60,382 bases of DNA, from IMG/VR virus record IMGVR_UViG_3300034374_007534, positions 1-60,382 of that record; one strand, 5' to 3'. A program made the translations under genes and the position numbers. The notes below the pieces were generated by a model, which made no database searches, was not told the DNA's origin, and worked only from the letters and a program-made list of their open reading frames with translations. Origin of the DNA: a virus. How positions within the stretch are numbered: the first letter of the stretch is position 1; the number at the start of each line of letters is the position of its first letter. Shown piece by piece: positions 47,911 through 54,063 of the stretch.

Positions 47911-47926
47911 ATTTTTGCTATATAAT
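47898..47926 (+). promoter_or_regulatory. Sigma70-type promoter TTGACC-17-TATAAT for hli
   Basis: TTGACC 47898-47903, a 17-base spacer and a perfect TATAAT 47921-47926. The start site near 47933 gives an approximately 21-base leader for hli at 47954. A transcript beginning here lacks the terminator hairpin upstream. Confidence 0.8.
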
Positions 47927-47953
47927 TGTGTTGTAAATCTTTACAAAACTACA

Positions 47954-48157
47954 ATGACTGTAACAACTAACGAGCGCGGTCAACAAAACATGTGGGCTGT
48001 TGAACCTCAAATGGTTGTTGAAAACTACAACCGCAAGGGTCTTTTTTCCCCCTGGCAACAGAAGGAAATGTATAATGGTCGTTGGGCGATGATGGGTCTC
48101 ATCATGGGATTCGTTGCCTATGCGATCAATGGCAAGTTCTTCTTCGGTATCTTTTGA
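47954..48157 (+). CDS. hli: High-light-inducible protein (Hli)
   Basis: The protein has 67 residues from ATG 47954; an upstream in-frame TTG start at 47915 precedes the promoter -10 and is rejected. The C-terminal half WQQKEMYNGRWAMMGLIMGF contains the chlorophyll a/b-binding-type signature (E-x2-NGR-x-AM-x-G) within one transmembrane helix, followed by VAYAINGKFFFGIF. Hli proteins dimerise in the thylakoid membrane, bind chlorophyll and carotenoids and protect photosystem II during stress. Phage copies are thought to protect photosynthesis during infection. The gene has its own strong promoter and a 28-residue peptide gene and petF follow, forming a compact photosynthesis block. Confidence 0.93.
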   Translation: MTVTTNERGQQNMWAVEPQMVVENYNRKGLFSPWQQKEMYNGRWAMMGLIMGFVAYAINGKFFFGIF

Positions 48158-48160
48158 GGC

Positions 48161-48189
48161 TTGACAATGGTTTCTTTTTTGTTTACAAT
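48161..48189 (+). promoter_or_regulatory. Sigma70-type promoter TTGACA-17-TACAAT for petF
   Basis: TTGACA 48161-48166, a 17-base spacer and TACAAT 48184-48189 use the same hexamers and spacing as the promoter at 37201. Its start site near 48196 lies inside the small gene at 48167, so it would serve petF (48253) while the peptide gene is read from the hli promoter. Confidence 0.7.
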
Positions 48190-48253
48190 CACTGCCGTTG
48201 CCTTCTTTGTTTTGTTGGCAGCATCTATTGAAAAAATTTCTGAGACTTACTAA
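48167..48253 (+). CDS. 28-residue membrane peptide between hli and petF
   Basis: The sequence is [20 protein letters not shown] followed by IEKISETY. Three features support translation. GAGG (48156-48159) lies 7 bases before the ATG. The stop TAA (48251-48253) overlaps the petF ATG as TAATG, the coupling used elsewhere in this genome. The peptide is one clean transmembrane helix with a polar tail. Size and hydropathy resemble the very small subunits of photosystem II and cytochrome b6f, and its position between hli and petF fits this. I do not recognise it as a specific known subunit. A petF promoter inside it shows that petF can be made without it. Confidence 0.6.
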   Translation: MVSFLFTITAVAFFVLLAASIEKISETY

Positions 48254-48546
48254 TGGCTTTTAATATTACTCTTCGTACACCTGATGGCACCGAAAGTGTT
48301 ATTCAATGTGAAGATGATCAGTACATCCTTGATGCTGCAGAAGATCAAGGAGTTGATATGAATTACTCTTGTCGTGCTGGTGCTTGCTCTTCCTGTGCAG
48401 GTAAACTTGTCAGTGGCACAGTAGATCAAGGAGACCAATCCTTTTTGGATGATGATCAAATTGAACAAGGATTTGTTCTGACTTGCGTCTCTTATCCTAC
48501 TAGTGATTGTGTTATTCTAACCGAACAAGAAGAAGAACTTTTCTGA
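48253..48546 (+). CDS. petF: Plant-type [2Fe-2S] ferredoxin
   Basis: The protein has 97 residues, the normal length. The cluster ligands are C40, C45 and C48 ([14 protein letters not shown]) and C78 (LTCVSYP), with an extra C19. The acidic surface and the [15 protein letters not shown] segment match cyanobacterial PetF. It carries electrons from photosystem I to ferredoxin-dependent enzymes; in this phage the obvious clients are PcyA (45917) and heme oxygenase (3937), neither of which is adjacent. It overlaps the 28-residue peptide by one base and has its own promoter inside that peptide gene. Confidence 0.95.
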   Translation: MAFNITLRTPDGTESVIQCEDDQYILDAAEDQGVDMNYSCRAGACSSCAGKLVSGTVDQGDQSFLDDDQIEQGFVLTCVSYPTSDCVILTEQEEELF

Positions 48547-48573
48547 ATATAAATTTTTTAATATAAACAAATT

Positions 48574-49098
48574 ATGACCCGAGTACCTGAAGTAACCTTC
48601 CACACCCGTGTCCGCGATGAAAGTATTGGTGGACCTAACCCTTACCGTTGGCAAGATGTCACAACCAACGATCTGTTTGCTGGTAAGCGTGTAGTTGTAT
48701 TCTCACTCCCTGGTGCATTTACTCCTACTTGCTCTACCTACCAACTGCCTGGGTATGATGAGAACCATGAGGAGTTCCAAGCACTCGGCATTGATGAAGT
48801 TTATTGTATTTCTGTAAATGATTCCTTTGTTATGAACGCTTGGTTCAAACAGCAAGGAGTTCAGAATGTCAAGCCCATCCCTGATGGTAGCGGCGAGTTT
48901 ACTTCTTCTATGGGTATGCTTGTCGATAAATCGAACCTAGGTTTTGGAAGTCGCTCTTGGCGATATGCTATGATTGTCAACGATGGTGAGATTGAAATTA
49001 TGTTTGAAGAACCAGGGAAAATCGGAAATTGTCCGATTGACCCTTATGAAATGAGCAATCCTGATACTGTACTTACTTGGTTGAAGCAAAATGCCTAA
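48574..49098 (+). CDS. Peroxiredoxin (Prx5 type)
   Basis: The protein has 174 residues. VVVFSLPGAFTPTCSTYQLP (41-60) is the Prx5 active-site motif with peroxidatic Cys53 and the conserved Pro and Thr. ISVNDSFVMNAWFKQQ, then GMLVDKSNLGFGSRSWRYAM are further Prx5 hallmarks. Cys78 and Cys153 are candidate resolving cysteines. It reduces H2O2 and organic peroxides with thiol or glutaredoxin donors. Together with Hli and PsbA this suggests a phage response to photo-oxidative stress. No Shine-Dalgarno sequence is visible. Its stop overlaps the next small gene by 8 bases. Confidence 0.93.
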   Translation: MTRVPEVTFHTRVRDESIGGPNPYRWQDVTTNDLFAGKRVVVFSLPGAFTPTCSTYQLPGYDENHEEFQALGIDEVYCISVNDSFVMNAWFKQQGVQNVKPIPDGSGEFTSSMGMLVDKSNLGFGSRSWRYAMIVNDGEIEIMFEEPGKIGNCPIDPYEMSNPDTVLTWLKQNA

Positions 49099-49261
49099 TC
49101 CAAATGCACTTTATGAGGACATGTCACGTTTAAATGCTCTATATGAAGAACTTTGTTGGGATCATGAGGATGAACTAGTATTCACTCATGATGGTAGTAA
49201 AGTAATCATAGCAAACAAAACTAAAAATCCACACACTCAATTTACCTCTGGAGGAAAATAA
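49091..49261 (+). CDS. Small 56-residue protein, function unknown
   Basis: The sequence begins MPNPNALYEDMSRLNALYEE and continues LCWDHEDELVFTHDGSKVII; it ends HTQFTSGGK. The doubled NALYE(E/D) pattern and the DELVFTHDGSKV strand look like a small folded protein. Support comes from the 8-base overlap with the peroxiredoxin, the lack of any gap to the following hli, and the GGAGG in its own last codons that serves as the hli ribosome site. It is too short for many gene finders. I do not recognise the family. Confidence 0.6.
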   Translation: MPNPNALYEDMSRLNALYEELCWDHEDELVFTHDGSKVIIANKTKNPHTQFTSGGK

Positions 49262-49262
49262 A

Positions 49263-49382
49263 ATGAAATTTGGATTTACACCTGAAGCAGAAATTCTTAA
49301 TGCCCGTTTTGCAATGATTGGATTCATTGCTGGAGTTGGGTCTTATCTTACAACAGGACAATTGATTCCAGGCATTTGGTAA
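49263..49382 (+). CDS. hli: High-light-inducible protein (short Hli)
   Basis: The protein has 39 residues: an N-terminal MKFGFTPEAEILNARFAMIG and a following FIAGVGSYLTTGQLIPGIW. This is the common short phage/Prochlorococcus Hli with AE-x-LN-x-R-x-AMIGF in the helix and the TGQ-IPG end. Asn and Arg of the NAR triad replace the NGR of the other Hli. It starts 1 base behind the previous stop with a GGAGG Shine-Dalgarno 8 bases upstream. It would protect photosystem II or bind released chlorophyll. A terminator follows at 49407. Confidence 0.92.
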   Translation: MKFGFTPEAEILNARFAMIGFIAGVGSYLTTGQLIPGIW

Positions 49383-49406
49383 GTAATACTTATAGGTGAC
49401 TGGAGA

Positions 49407-49432
49407 AGAGGGGTTGACTACCCCTCTTTTTT
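49407..49432 (+). terminator. Rho-independent terminator after hli
   Basis: AGAGGGG (49407-49413) pairs with CCCCTCT (49421-49427) across TTGACTA and runs into six T (49427-49432). The loop contains a -35-like TTGACT. Confidence 0.85.
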
Positions 49433-49442
49433 GTGGTAAAGT
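49414..49442 (+). promoter_or_regulatory. Weak sigma70-type promoter inside the terminator
   Basis: TTGACT in the terminator loop (49414-49419), 17 bases and TAAAGT (49437-49442). It could start a message near 49449 for the lysozyme-like gene at 49498. The -10 is poor. Confidence 0.4.
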
Positions 49443-49497
49443 TAGTTCGCCTAAATAAGTCAACCAAAGAGTCGTACCCACTTTTGTGGTGATACGA

Positions 49498-50145
49498 ATG
49501 TCGAGTTCTATTAATTTAATGTTTCGTAAATTTTTTGCACTTCCTGTAATAGGAATTATTTCCTCTGCATGTGCTTCTGCTTATCCTAATATAAGCGAAA
49601 TCAAAAATCCTCCTGCACTTATTATTGAACCAGGAGTTGGAATTGTTAATCCAGATAAAGTTTTGGAAATTGCAGTAGAAAAAAAATCCTGGAAGTGTCC
49701 AGAATGTAACGATAATGAGAAATATGTCCTTGAAAAACTTCAAGAGAAAACAAGAATCTCAGATCGTAATGCATTGGCAACGATCATGGGAAACATTAAA
49801 TCAGAAAGTAACTTCATTCCCGATATTTGTGAGGGAGGTGCTAGAGTTCCTTACGATCGTTGCTATAGCGGTGGTTACGGACTCATTCAGTGGACCTCTA
49901 CGAACCGTTATCTGGGGTTAGGTAAGTTCTCTAAGAAGTATGGTTATGATCCTTCCTCGCTTGAGGGTCAGACAGCATACATGATCAACGAATATACTTT
50001 CCAGAAGTATCTGCCTGAGTTTGAAGGAACTGGTAGAACAGTCAGTCAGTATATGGTTGGTGCTTACTACTGGTTGGGTTGGGGTATCAAAGGATATCGT
50101 CAACAATATGCTTATGATTACACTAAAAAATTGATATGGTCATGA
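49498..50145 (+). CDS. Exported phage-tail-type lysozyme
   Basis: The protein has 215 residues from ATG 49498; an in-frame GTG at 49486 is possible. The N-terminus NLMFRKFFALPVIGIISSAC is a signal peptide or signal anchor. The C-terminal domain from about residue 75 has ALATIMGNIKSESNFIPDIC and SGGYGLIQWTSTNRYLGL, the goose-type/phage_lysozyme2 pattern with the catalytic Glu in KSESNF and the GLIQW substrate strand. It ends VGAYYWLGWGIKGYRQQYA. Predicted activity is peptidoglycan cleavage in the periplasm. The export signal suggests an endolysin that does not need a large holin (SAR-like). It is followed by small membrane proteins that may regulate lysis. Confidence 0.75.
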   Translation: MSSSINLMFRKFFALPVIGIISSACASAYPNISEIKNPPALIIEPGVGIVNPDKVLEIAVEKKSWKCPECNDNEKYVLEKLQEKTRISDRNALATIMGNIKSESNFIPDICEGGARVPYDRCYSGGYGLIQWTSTNRYLGLGKFSKKYGYDPSSLEGQTAYMINEYTFQKYLPEFEGTGRTVSQYMVGAYYWLGWGIKGYRQQYAYDYTKKLIWS

Positions 50146-50366
50146 CACAACTAGACTGGAGATATAGTGAAGAAAAACTAGAGCTGAGAGAACTTATCAT
50201 CTCATCTCTTCTTCAAGAGTTTGGGGGTCAATTAAATGAGAATAAAGAACCTAAATACTCTAACAGATCCATTTATGAATGTGCTCATGATTGGGTCTCT
50301 CAAGGTAATAGTTCTACCTTAGGACTTTTCAAATACTATAAGGAAAATTATGCAAAGTCTAATTAA
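50142..50366 (+). CDS. Small soluble protein, function unknown
   Basis: The protein has 74 residues from ATG 50142 (ATGA overlap with the lysozyme); an ATG at 50136 would add two residues. The sequence is charged and mostly helical (YSEEKLELRELIISSLLQEF, then SIYECAHDWVSQGNSS) with no membrane segment. It ends 16 bases inside the next gene. The gene arrangement makes co-translation with the lysozyme probable, so a regulatory role in lysis is a guess. The family is not recognised. Confidence 0.6.
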   Translation: MTQLDWRYSEEKLELRELIISSLLQEFGGQLNENKEPKYSNRSIYECAHDWVSQGNSSTLGLFKYYKENYAKSN

Positions 50367-50601
50367 CACAATTGCTTTGTTATCTGGTTTGGTATCGCTT
50401 AGTGTAGTTGGTAGTAGTTTTTATTTGTATCTTAATAAAGATACTCTTATTGAAGACGCAAGGGCAAAAGTAACTACTGAGGTTGCAACCGCTGTTAGAG
50501 AGGCACTGCCTGCCCTTGTAGAGTCTTTAACTCCAGATATACCAGATACTACTGGACCTGATATTCCTATTACTACTGGACCTGATATTCCAAACCTATG
50601 A
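50350..50601 (+). CDS. Single-pass membrane protein with TGPDIP repeat tail
   Basis: The protein has 83 residues. Residues about 5-27 are a membrane helix (INTIALLSGLVSLSVVGSSF). Then comes an amphipathic helical segment (DARAKVTTEVATAVREALPA) and a proline-rich tail with repeats of DIPDTTGP, DIPITTGP and DIPNL. The short repeated tail has nearly identical DNA (CCTGATATTCC separated by ACTACTGGA), so copy number could vary. It has a good AAGGA site before the ATG and overlaps the exported metalloprotease gene by 4 bases. A membrane-anchored partner of the lysozyme or protease is possible. Confidence 0.65.
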   Translation: MQSLINTIALLSGLVSLSVVGSSFYLYLNKDTLIEDARAKVTTEVATAVREALPALVESLTPDIPDTTGPDIPITTGPDIPNL

Positions 50602-51266
50602 AAAAATTTTTATTTTCCCTTATGGGAATGGCACTTATATCTTCTCCTGCATTTGCGGGTCAAGAAAAACTAATTAAAGAATTCTATAGTATGGACTCTA
50701 TGGGTTGTATGTTGCTTCGAGAATGCACCAAAGATGTCCAACAAGTCTTCAGTATCAATGATATTGCTAATGCTCATCCCAATAGTGATTACGATTTTGT
50801 TGCTGATGAGTTCAACAATATGCTCGTTTCCCTTAGTCAGGTCGGAGTTAACGTGTTTCTAGCAGACGAAAAATATTTTCCTGTTGGGCATCGTGGGGTT
50901 TATCATACAGTTGGCAATAACTTTTTTCTGAATAAGACATACATGCGTCTTCCTGGTGTTCTCATGACTGTTATGCGTCATGAAGGATGGCACGCTGCTC
51001 AAGATTGTATGGCAGGCACTATTAAAAATAGTATGATTGCCATCATCAAACCAGAGGAAGATGTTCCTAAGATCTGGCGTGAGATCACAGAAAAGACTTA
51101 TCCTAAGTTTGCTGTGCCCTGGGAAGCAGAAGCAATGTGGGCAGGTAAGACTGAAGGTATGACTGCTAAGGCATTGAAGTCTTGTGCTACTGGTACAATG
51201 TGGTCTGATTACAAACCAACACCACTGACTGAGAAGTGGTTACGTGAGGAAGGATTTATTAAATAA
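50598..51266 (+). CDS. Exported HEGWH zinc-metalloprotease-like protein
   Basis: The protein has 222 residues. The signal peptide MKKFLFSLMGMALISSPAFA is followed by an acidic N-terminal domain. The motif MRHEGWHAAQDC places H128-E129-x-x-H132 in HExxH form, typical of zinc metallopeptidases. A possible third ligand is E177 or E185 in VPWEAEAMWAGKTEGM, and cysteines (37, 43, 137, 195) suggest disulfides in the periplasm. It would cleave proteins or peptides outside the cytoplasm, or act as a metal-dependent hydrolase on the envelope. It follows lysozyme and membrane protein genes, so a lysis or envelope-remodelling job is plausible. The frame starts in an ATGA overlap. Confidence 0.65.
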   Translation: MKKFLFSLMGMALISSPAFAGQEKLIKEFYSMDSMGCMLLRECTKDVQQVFSINDIANAHPNSDYDFVADEFNNMLVSLSQVGVNVFLADEKYFPVGHRGVYHTVGNNFFLNKTYMRLPGVLMTVMRHEGWHAAQDCMAGTIKNSMIAIIKPEEDVPKIWREITEKTYPKFAVPWEAEAMWAGKTEGMTAKALKSCATGTMWSDYKPTPLTEKWLREEGFIK

Positions 51267-51284
51267 TTCTTAACTTAAACTTCT

Positions 51285-51293
51285 TAATAAATA
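51285..51293 (+). promoter_or_regulatory. Late promoter-like element
   Basis: TAATAAATA lies 111 bases before the ATG at 51405. It is the only promoter-like sequence noticed in the 138-base AT-rich gap and matches the late consensus at ATAAATA. Confidence 0.4.
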
Positions 51294-51300
51294 TTTTCAT

Positions 51301-51322
51301 GTCCAAAAAAATTTTTTTGGAC
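51301..51322 (+). other. Perfect 22-bp palindrome
   Basis: GTCC, seven A, seven T and GGAC form an uninterrupted dyad. In RNA it would be a hairpin with little loop; in DNA it has the look of a bent A-tract operator. No T-run follows. It lies just behind the late promoter-like element. Confidence 0.5.
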
Positions 51323-51404
51323 TAGAAACCCAAGAAAAATTATCTTGAGATTAAAATTTTTATTATGTTAAAAATAATTTTTTGTTGGAATCTTAAAAAG
51401 TAGT

Positions 51405-51599
51405 ATGACTAAGCTAACAAGAGAAGTTTTAATTAAAACCATCGTTGCTGATGAAATGAGATTATGTGATGGTTTTGAATATACAAAACATCTTAAAAGT
51501 TTATATCACAAATGGGAACATGAATCTAGTGAAGTACTCTGTACTAAATATAATCAACTGAACTCTACAAATATATCAGTTGATTCTCTTATTCCATAA
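51405..51599 (+). CDS. Small protein, function unknown
   Basis: The protein has 64 residues. It begins MTKLTREVLIKTIVADEMRL and contains YTKHLKSLYHKWEHESSEVL, both helical. It lacks a membrane segment, signal peptide or recognised motif. The 138-base gap before it holds a late promoter-like sequence and a 22-bp palindrome, so it may begin its own transcription unit with the membrane protein genes behind it. The family is not recognised; the coding call rests on an uninterrupted frame between real genes and normal codon use. Confidence 0.55.
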   Translation: MTKLTREVLIKTIVADEMRLCDGFEYTKHLKSLYHKWEHESSEVLCTKYNQLNSTNISVDSLIP

Positions 51600-51604
51600 A
51601 TAAT

Positions 51605-51943
51605 ATGAAGTCAATCATAAGATCAATGCTTCCCAAGAAAAAGAAAGATGAGCATGATGATCATGAATTTAATTGGCATGAAGAAGGAATATCCAGTTTA
51701 GTTAGACTAATTGTATTGGGTTGGACGGGTGCAATATTAACTCTTAATTATGTTTCTATTCCTGGAATTCCTCAACAAAAAATTGATCCAACTTTTATTG
51801 CCAGCGTTTTTACTGGGACTTTAGCTACTTTTGGAGTGACTCCATCCAAATCTAGTGGTGGCAATGGTAATGGCAATGGTAATGGTAATAATACTACTAA
51901 TGTAGTTGCTAAAAAAGAAGAGAAAGATTCTTCTAAAGGATAA
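51605..51943 (+). CDS. Two-helix membrane protein with GNGNGN linker
   Basis: The protein has 112 residues. A charged N-terminus (PKKKKDEHDDHEFNWHEE) is followed by two hydrophobic helices (about residues 29-51, ISSLVRLIVLGWTGAILTLN; and about 64-80, FIASVFTGTLATFGVTP). A GGNGNGNGNGN stretch and a Lys-rich tail follow. Two transmembrane segments, small size, charged ends and closeness to the exported lysozyme are consistent with a holin or spanin-like regulator, but there is no family match by eye. It is coupled to the next membrane protein by a TAATG overlap. Confidence 0.6.
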   Translation: MKSIIRSMLPKKKKDEHDDHEFNWHEEGISSLVRLIVLGWTGAILTLNYVSIPGIPQQKIDPTFIASVFTGTLATFGVTPSKSSGGNGNGNGNGNNTTNVVAKKEEKDSSKG

Positions 51944-52134
51944 TGGAAGTCGATATTAATTCTCCAGTTTGGAGTGTCATAATTCTTCTTTGTTGTGGAC
52001 TTGCTTTTACACTATATTGTGTTGTCTATATATTAAGAATGGCATATATGGAGATGCAAGATGGGAGCAATGACACCACCAAGCAGGAAGAGTTGCTACA
52101 ACTTCCGAGTAGTGGAGATCAACAGAGTGGTTGA
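51943..52134 (+). CDS. Small single-pass membrane protein
   Basis: The protein has 63 residues. Residues about 9-34 (VWSVIILLCCGLAFTLYCVV) form one long membrane helix with Cys at 17, 18 and 27; the C-terminus is polar (NDTTKQEELLQLPSSGDQQ). It overlaps the upstream gene by one base (TAATG) and the thermonuclease gene by 74 bases in another frame. With the protein at 51605 it forms a pair of small membrane proteins that could act in lysis. Confidence 0.6.
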   Translation: MEVDINSPVWSVIILLCCGLAFTLYCVVYILRMAYMEMQDGSNDTTKQEELLQLPSSGDQQSG

Positions 52135-52519
52135 TGGTGACACTATTGATGTTACTATTGACCTAGGATTTGACTTGTACAAAAAAGAACGTGTAAGAGT
52201 TGCTGGAGTTGACACTCCAGAGAAACGCACTAGAGATGAAGAAGAAAAGGCACTTGGTTATGACGCTACTAACTGGCTCAAAGAGAAACTGGAAGGTGCT
52301 GTGGCTGGTGACGATGACCTTGTTATTAGGACTGAACTTGTTGGTGGCGTCGGCAAGTATGGTCGTCTTTTGGGCTGGTTATACATTGGGGACTCAGAAT
52401 TGTCCCTCAACGAACAAATGATTACTGAAGGATATGCTTGGGCATATGACGGTGGAACAAAGCAAAAGAACTTTGAAGAACTAAGAGAAATTCGTCGTAC
52501 TCATGGCACCCTTATTTAA
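52061..52519 (+). CDS. Thermonuclease-family (SNase-like) nuclease
   Basis: The protein has 152 residues. FRVVEINRVVDGDTIDVTID is the SNase strand with the DGDT metal-binding Asp residues. RVRVAGVDTPEKRTRDEEEK contains the R-x-x-G-VDTPE catalytic Arg and Glu. GGVGKYGRLLGWLYIG supplies the second Arg (YGR). The fold ends with EQMITEGYAWAYDGG. All catalytic residues are present, unlike the related protein at 45499. It should be a Ca-dependent nuclease acting on DNA or RNA; no signal peptide is visible, so it may act inside the cell on host DNA. The start at 52061 is chosen because GGAG lies 7 bases upstream, although it overlaps the membrane protein gene. Confidence 0.85.
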   Translation: MGAMTPPSRKSCYNFRVVEINRVVDGDTIDVTIDLGFDLYKKERVRVAGVDTPEKRTRDEEEKALGYDATNWLKEKLEGAVAGDDDLVIRTELVGGVGKYGRLLGWLYIGDSELSLNEQMITEGYAWAYDGGTKQKNFEELREIRRTHGTLI

Positions 52520-52538
52520 TAAAAAGTAACTATTATTA

Positions 52539-52586
52539 ATTCTTATATTATTTTTTTGGTAAATAATATAAGAATATTATTTTTTT
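52539..52586 (+). terminator. 15-bp AT-rich terminator hairpin
   Basis: ATTCTTATATTATTT (52539-52553) pairs perfectly with its complement (52561-52575) across TTTTGGT, and a seven-T run ends at 52586. The ATG of the next small gene follows at 52591, 4 bases later. Confidence 0.75.
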
Positions 52587-52590
52587 AACC

Positions 52591-52722
52591 ATGGCAGTTG
52601 GCGCTTATAAGAAAAAAGAAACCAAAAGAAATCCAGAGAAGACATTTTTTCTCTACGTGATCTTCTATCATTTTTTTGGTGCTATTGGTAATATTTTTAA
52701 AGGAGTATTTCACCACGACTAA
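52591..52722 (+). CDS. 43-residue hydrophobic protein
   Basis: The protein is MAVGAYKKKETKRNPEKTFF followed by LYVIFYHFFGAIGNIFKGVF and HHD. A basic N-terminus precedes a hydrophobic helix with aromatic residues. The TAA (52720-52722) overlaps the ATG of the next gene (TAATG), supporting translation. There is no Shine-Dalgarno sequence; the hairpin and T-run take its place. It is too short for many gene finders. It may be a membrane peptide; function unknown. Confidence 0.6.
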   Translation: MAVGAYKKKETKRNPEKTFFLYVIFYHFFGAIGNIFKGVFHHD

Positions 52723-53411
52723 TGCCAAACATTCCAGAGATTAAAACTCGGAAGCTTGATATACCAGAAGTTTCTACTTGGATATTTGAACCATCACAAT
52801 CTTTACCACCAATAGTTCCAGTAACTACTAACATTGGATTGCCAATAGTTGATATTCCTGGATGTGTGGAAGCTCATAGTAGCAAAAGTAAATCTAAGAC
52901 TATTCAGTCAGATGACCCAAATGGTGTTCTGACTTATTGTGATGCTGGTGTTCCTTCATTCAATCCAATAGAGTTTACTCCAGAGGAAGTGATACCAACA
53001 CGTCCTGCTAAACTTCCTCCATATAAAAAACCAGAGAAACCAAATCCTCCACAGCAGGTTTCTCTTCCAAAAATACCAGAAGTAAACACAGTAAATTGTT
53101 TACCCGATGAGACTTATAATGTTCAGTTAAGGAAATGTGAGAAGAACATTATAGAAGTTCCTTCCGAACCTGATATACCTTGGCATAAAGAATACTTACC
53201 AGAACCAGGAATCGTGATTCAAACATCAGTCATTGCCGCCACTGCTGCTGGTGCGGCGATATTCGCAAAACCCATTGCAGATATAGTCCTAAAAGCAGTT
53301 AAACCAATAGTTAAAAAATTGGTTAATAAGATTGCCAAGATGCGTGGTAAGAAAGAAGTAGTTAAGTCAGTCTTCGAAAGAAGAATGGAACAAAAGCATC
53401 TTAGGGGTTGA
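52722..53411 (+). CDS. Proline-rich virion-like protein with C-terminal hydrophobic helix
   Basis: The protein has 229 residues. The first 150 are rich in Pro and Ile-Pro-Glu motifs (IPEIKTRKLDIPEVSTW, KLPPYKKPEKPNPPQQ and LPKIPEVNTVNCLPDE) with four cysteines. Residues about 165-195 (VIQTSVIAATAAGAAIFAKP) are a hydrophobic helix, followed by a highly basic tail (VKKLVNKIAKMRGKKEVVKS). Such an arrangement fits a virion protein that spans or enters the membrane, or a basic tail that binds DNA. The end overlaps the minus-strand gene by 11 bases tail to tail. No family is recognised. Confidence 0.6.
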   Translation: MPNIPEIKTRKLDIPEVSTWIFEPSQSLPPIVPVTTNIGLPIVDIPGCVEAHSSKSKSKTIQSDDPNGVLTYCDAGVPSFNPIEFTPEEVIPTRPAKLPPYKKPEKPNPPQQVSLPKIPEVNTVNCLPDETYNVQLRKCEKNIIEVPSEPDIPWHKEYLPEPGIVIQTSVIAATAAGAAIFAKPIADIVLKAVKPIVKKLVNKIAKMRGKKEVVKSVFERRMEQKHLRG

Positions 53412-54063
53412 TTTTATGTATGTGTGGATGTTCGTGCTTAGGAACTGTAGTTACGTTCTGAACCACAACATCTGCACAGACTTTATAGTAAGGACTCTTA
53501 GGGTGGAAAGTAATACCCTGCTTCATTAATTCCCCACAGTTTTTAAGTCTTGCAATCTCAAAATCTAATCTCTTATTAGCAGTGAGTTGCTTCATCATTT
53601 CTATGTTAGCAGCAGCTGCTTCTTTACATTGTGCCTGAAGTTTTTTATCTAATGGTTCAGACCAAGTAATAGAGAATCCAACTCCAAGGTTGTAATTATC
53701 TTTTTGTCCTGTTCTGATAGGAACACGATACAACACATCACCAGGATTATCTGGTGCTCCATCTTCATCAAAGTCTCTCATATCATATACATTATCATTA
53801 TAATAAGGTTCCCAAGGTTTCTGAGCAGAGATGCTTCCAGTTACGTAAGGGGTGAAATTTCTAGTGGGACCTTGGCATTGGATTCCATTCCCGTATGTGT
53901 TGGTGATGTAAGGTCCTTGTAATACTTGTATCGCTTGATTTGTAACAGAACCACTACTATTAGCAACAGGAGCAGCGGTGGCGCTAACACCACCAACAGT
54001 TTCAGCCAAAGCTTTATGTGGCGATAGTGTTCCAAGAAGGATGACTCCTATTATTGACTGAAT
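53401..54063 (-). CDS. Exported protein with no standard start codon near its signal peptide
   Basis: The frame ends at TAA (53403-53401). A signal peptide-like stretch (IIGVILLGTLSPHKALAETV) precedes a mature region of about 200 residues with an acidic DMRDFDEDGAPDNPGD segment, NYNLGVGFSITW, a helix around AAAANIEMMKQL and a C-terminal CADVVVQNVT...HEHPHIHK tail. No ATG, GTG or TTG lies just before this signal. The first ATG is far upstream at 54216, inside the preceding gene in another frame; the next usable TTG (54009) lies after the hydrophobic core. I place the start at an ATT (54063) as the most reasonable non-AUG start; frameshifting from the upstream gene is another explanation. Function unknown. 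Confidence 0.55.
   Translation of the reverse strand: MQSIIGVILLGTLSPHKALAETVGGVSATAAPVANSSGSVTNQAIQVLQGPYITNTYGNGIQCQGPTRNFTPYVTGSISAQKPWEPYYNDNVYDMRDFDEDGAPDNPGDVLYRVPIRTGQKDNYNLGVGFSITWSEPLDKKLQAQCKEAAAANIEMMKQLTANKRLDFEIARLKNCGELMKQGITFHPKSPYYKVCADVVVQNVTTVPKHEHPHIHKINP

Noticed and set aside
47915-47953. N-terminal extension of the hli protein to 80 residues.
   Set aside because: The upstream TTG overlaps the -10 hexamer of the promoter; the ATG at 47954 gives the normal Hli length and follows the expected transcript start.
51595-51602. CATAAATA as a late promoter for the gene at 51605.
   Set aside because: It lies only 2 bases before the ATG, so transcripts would begin inside the gene.
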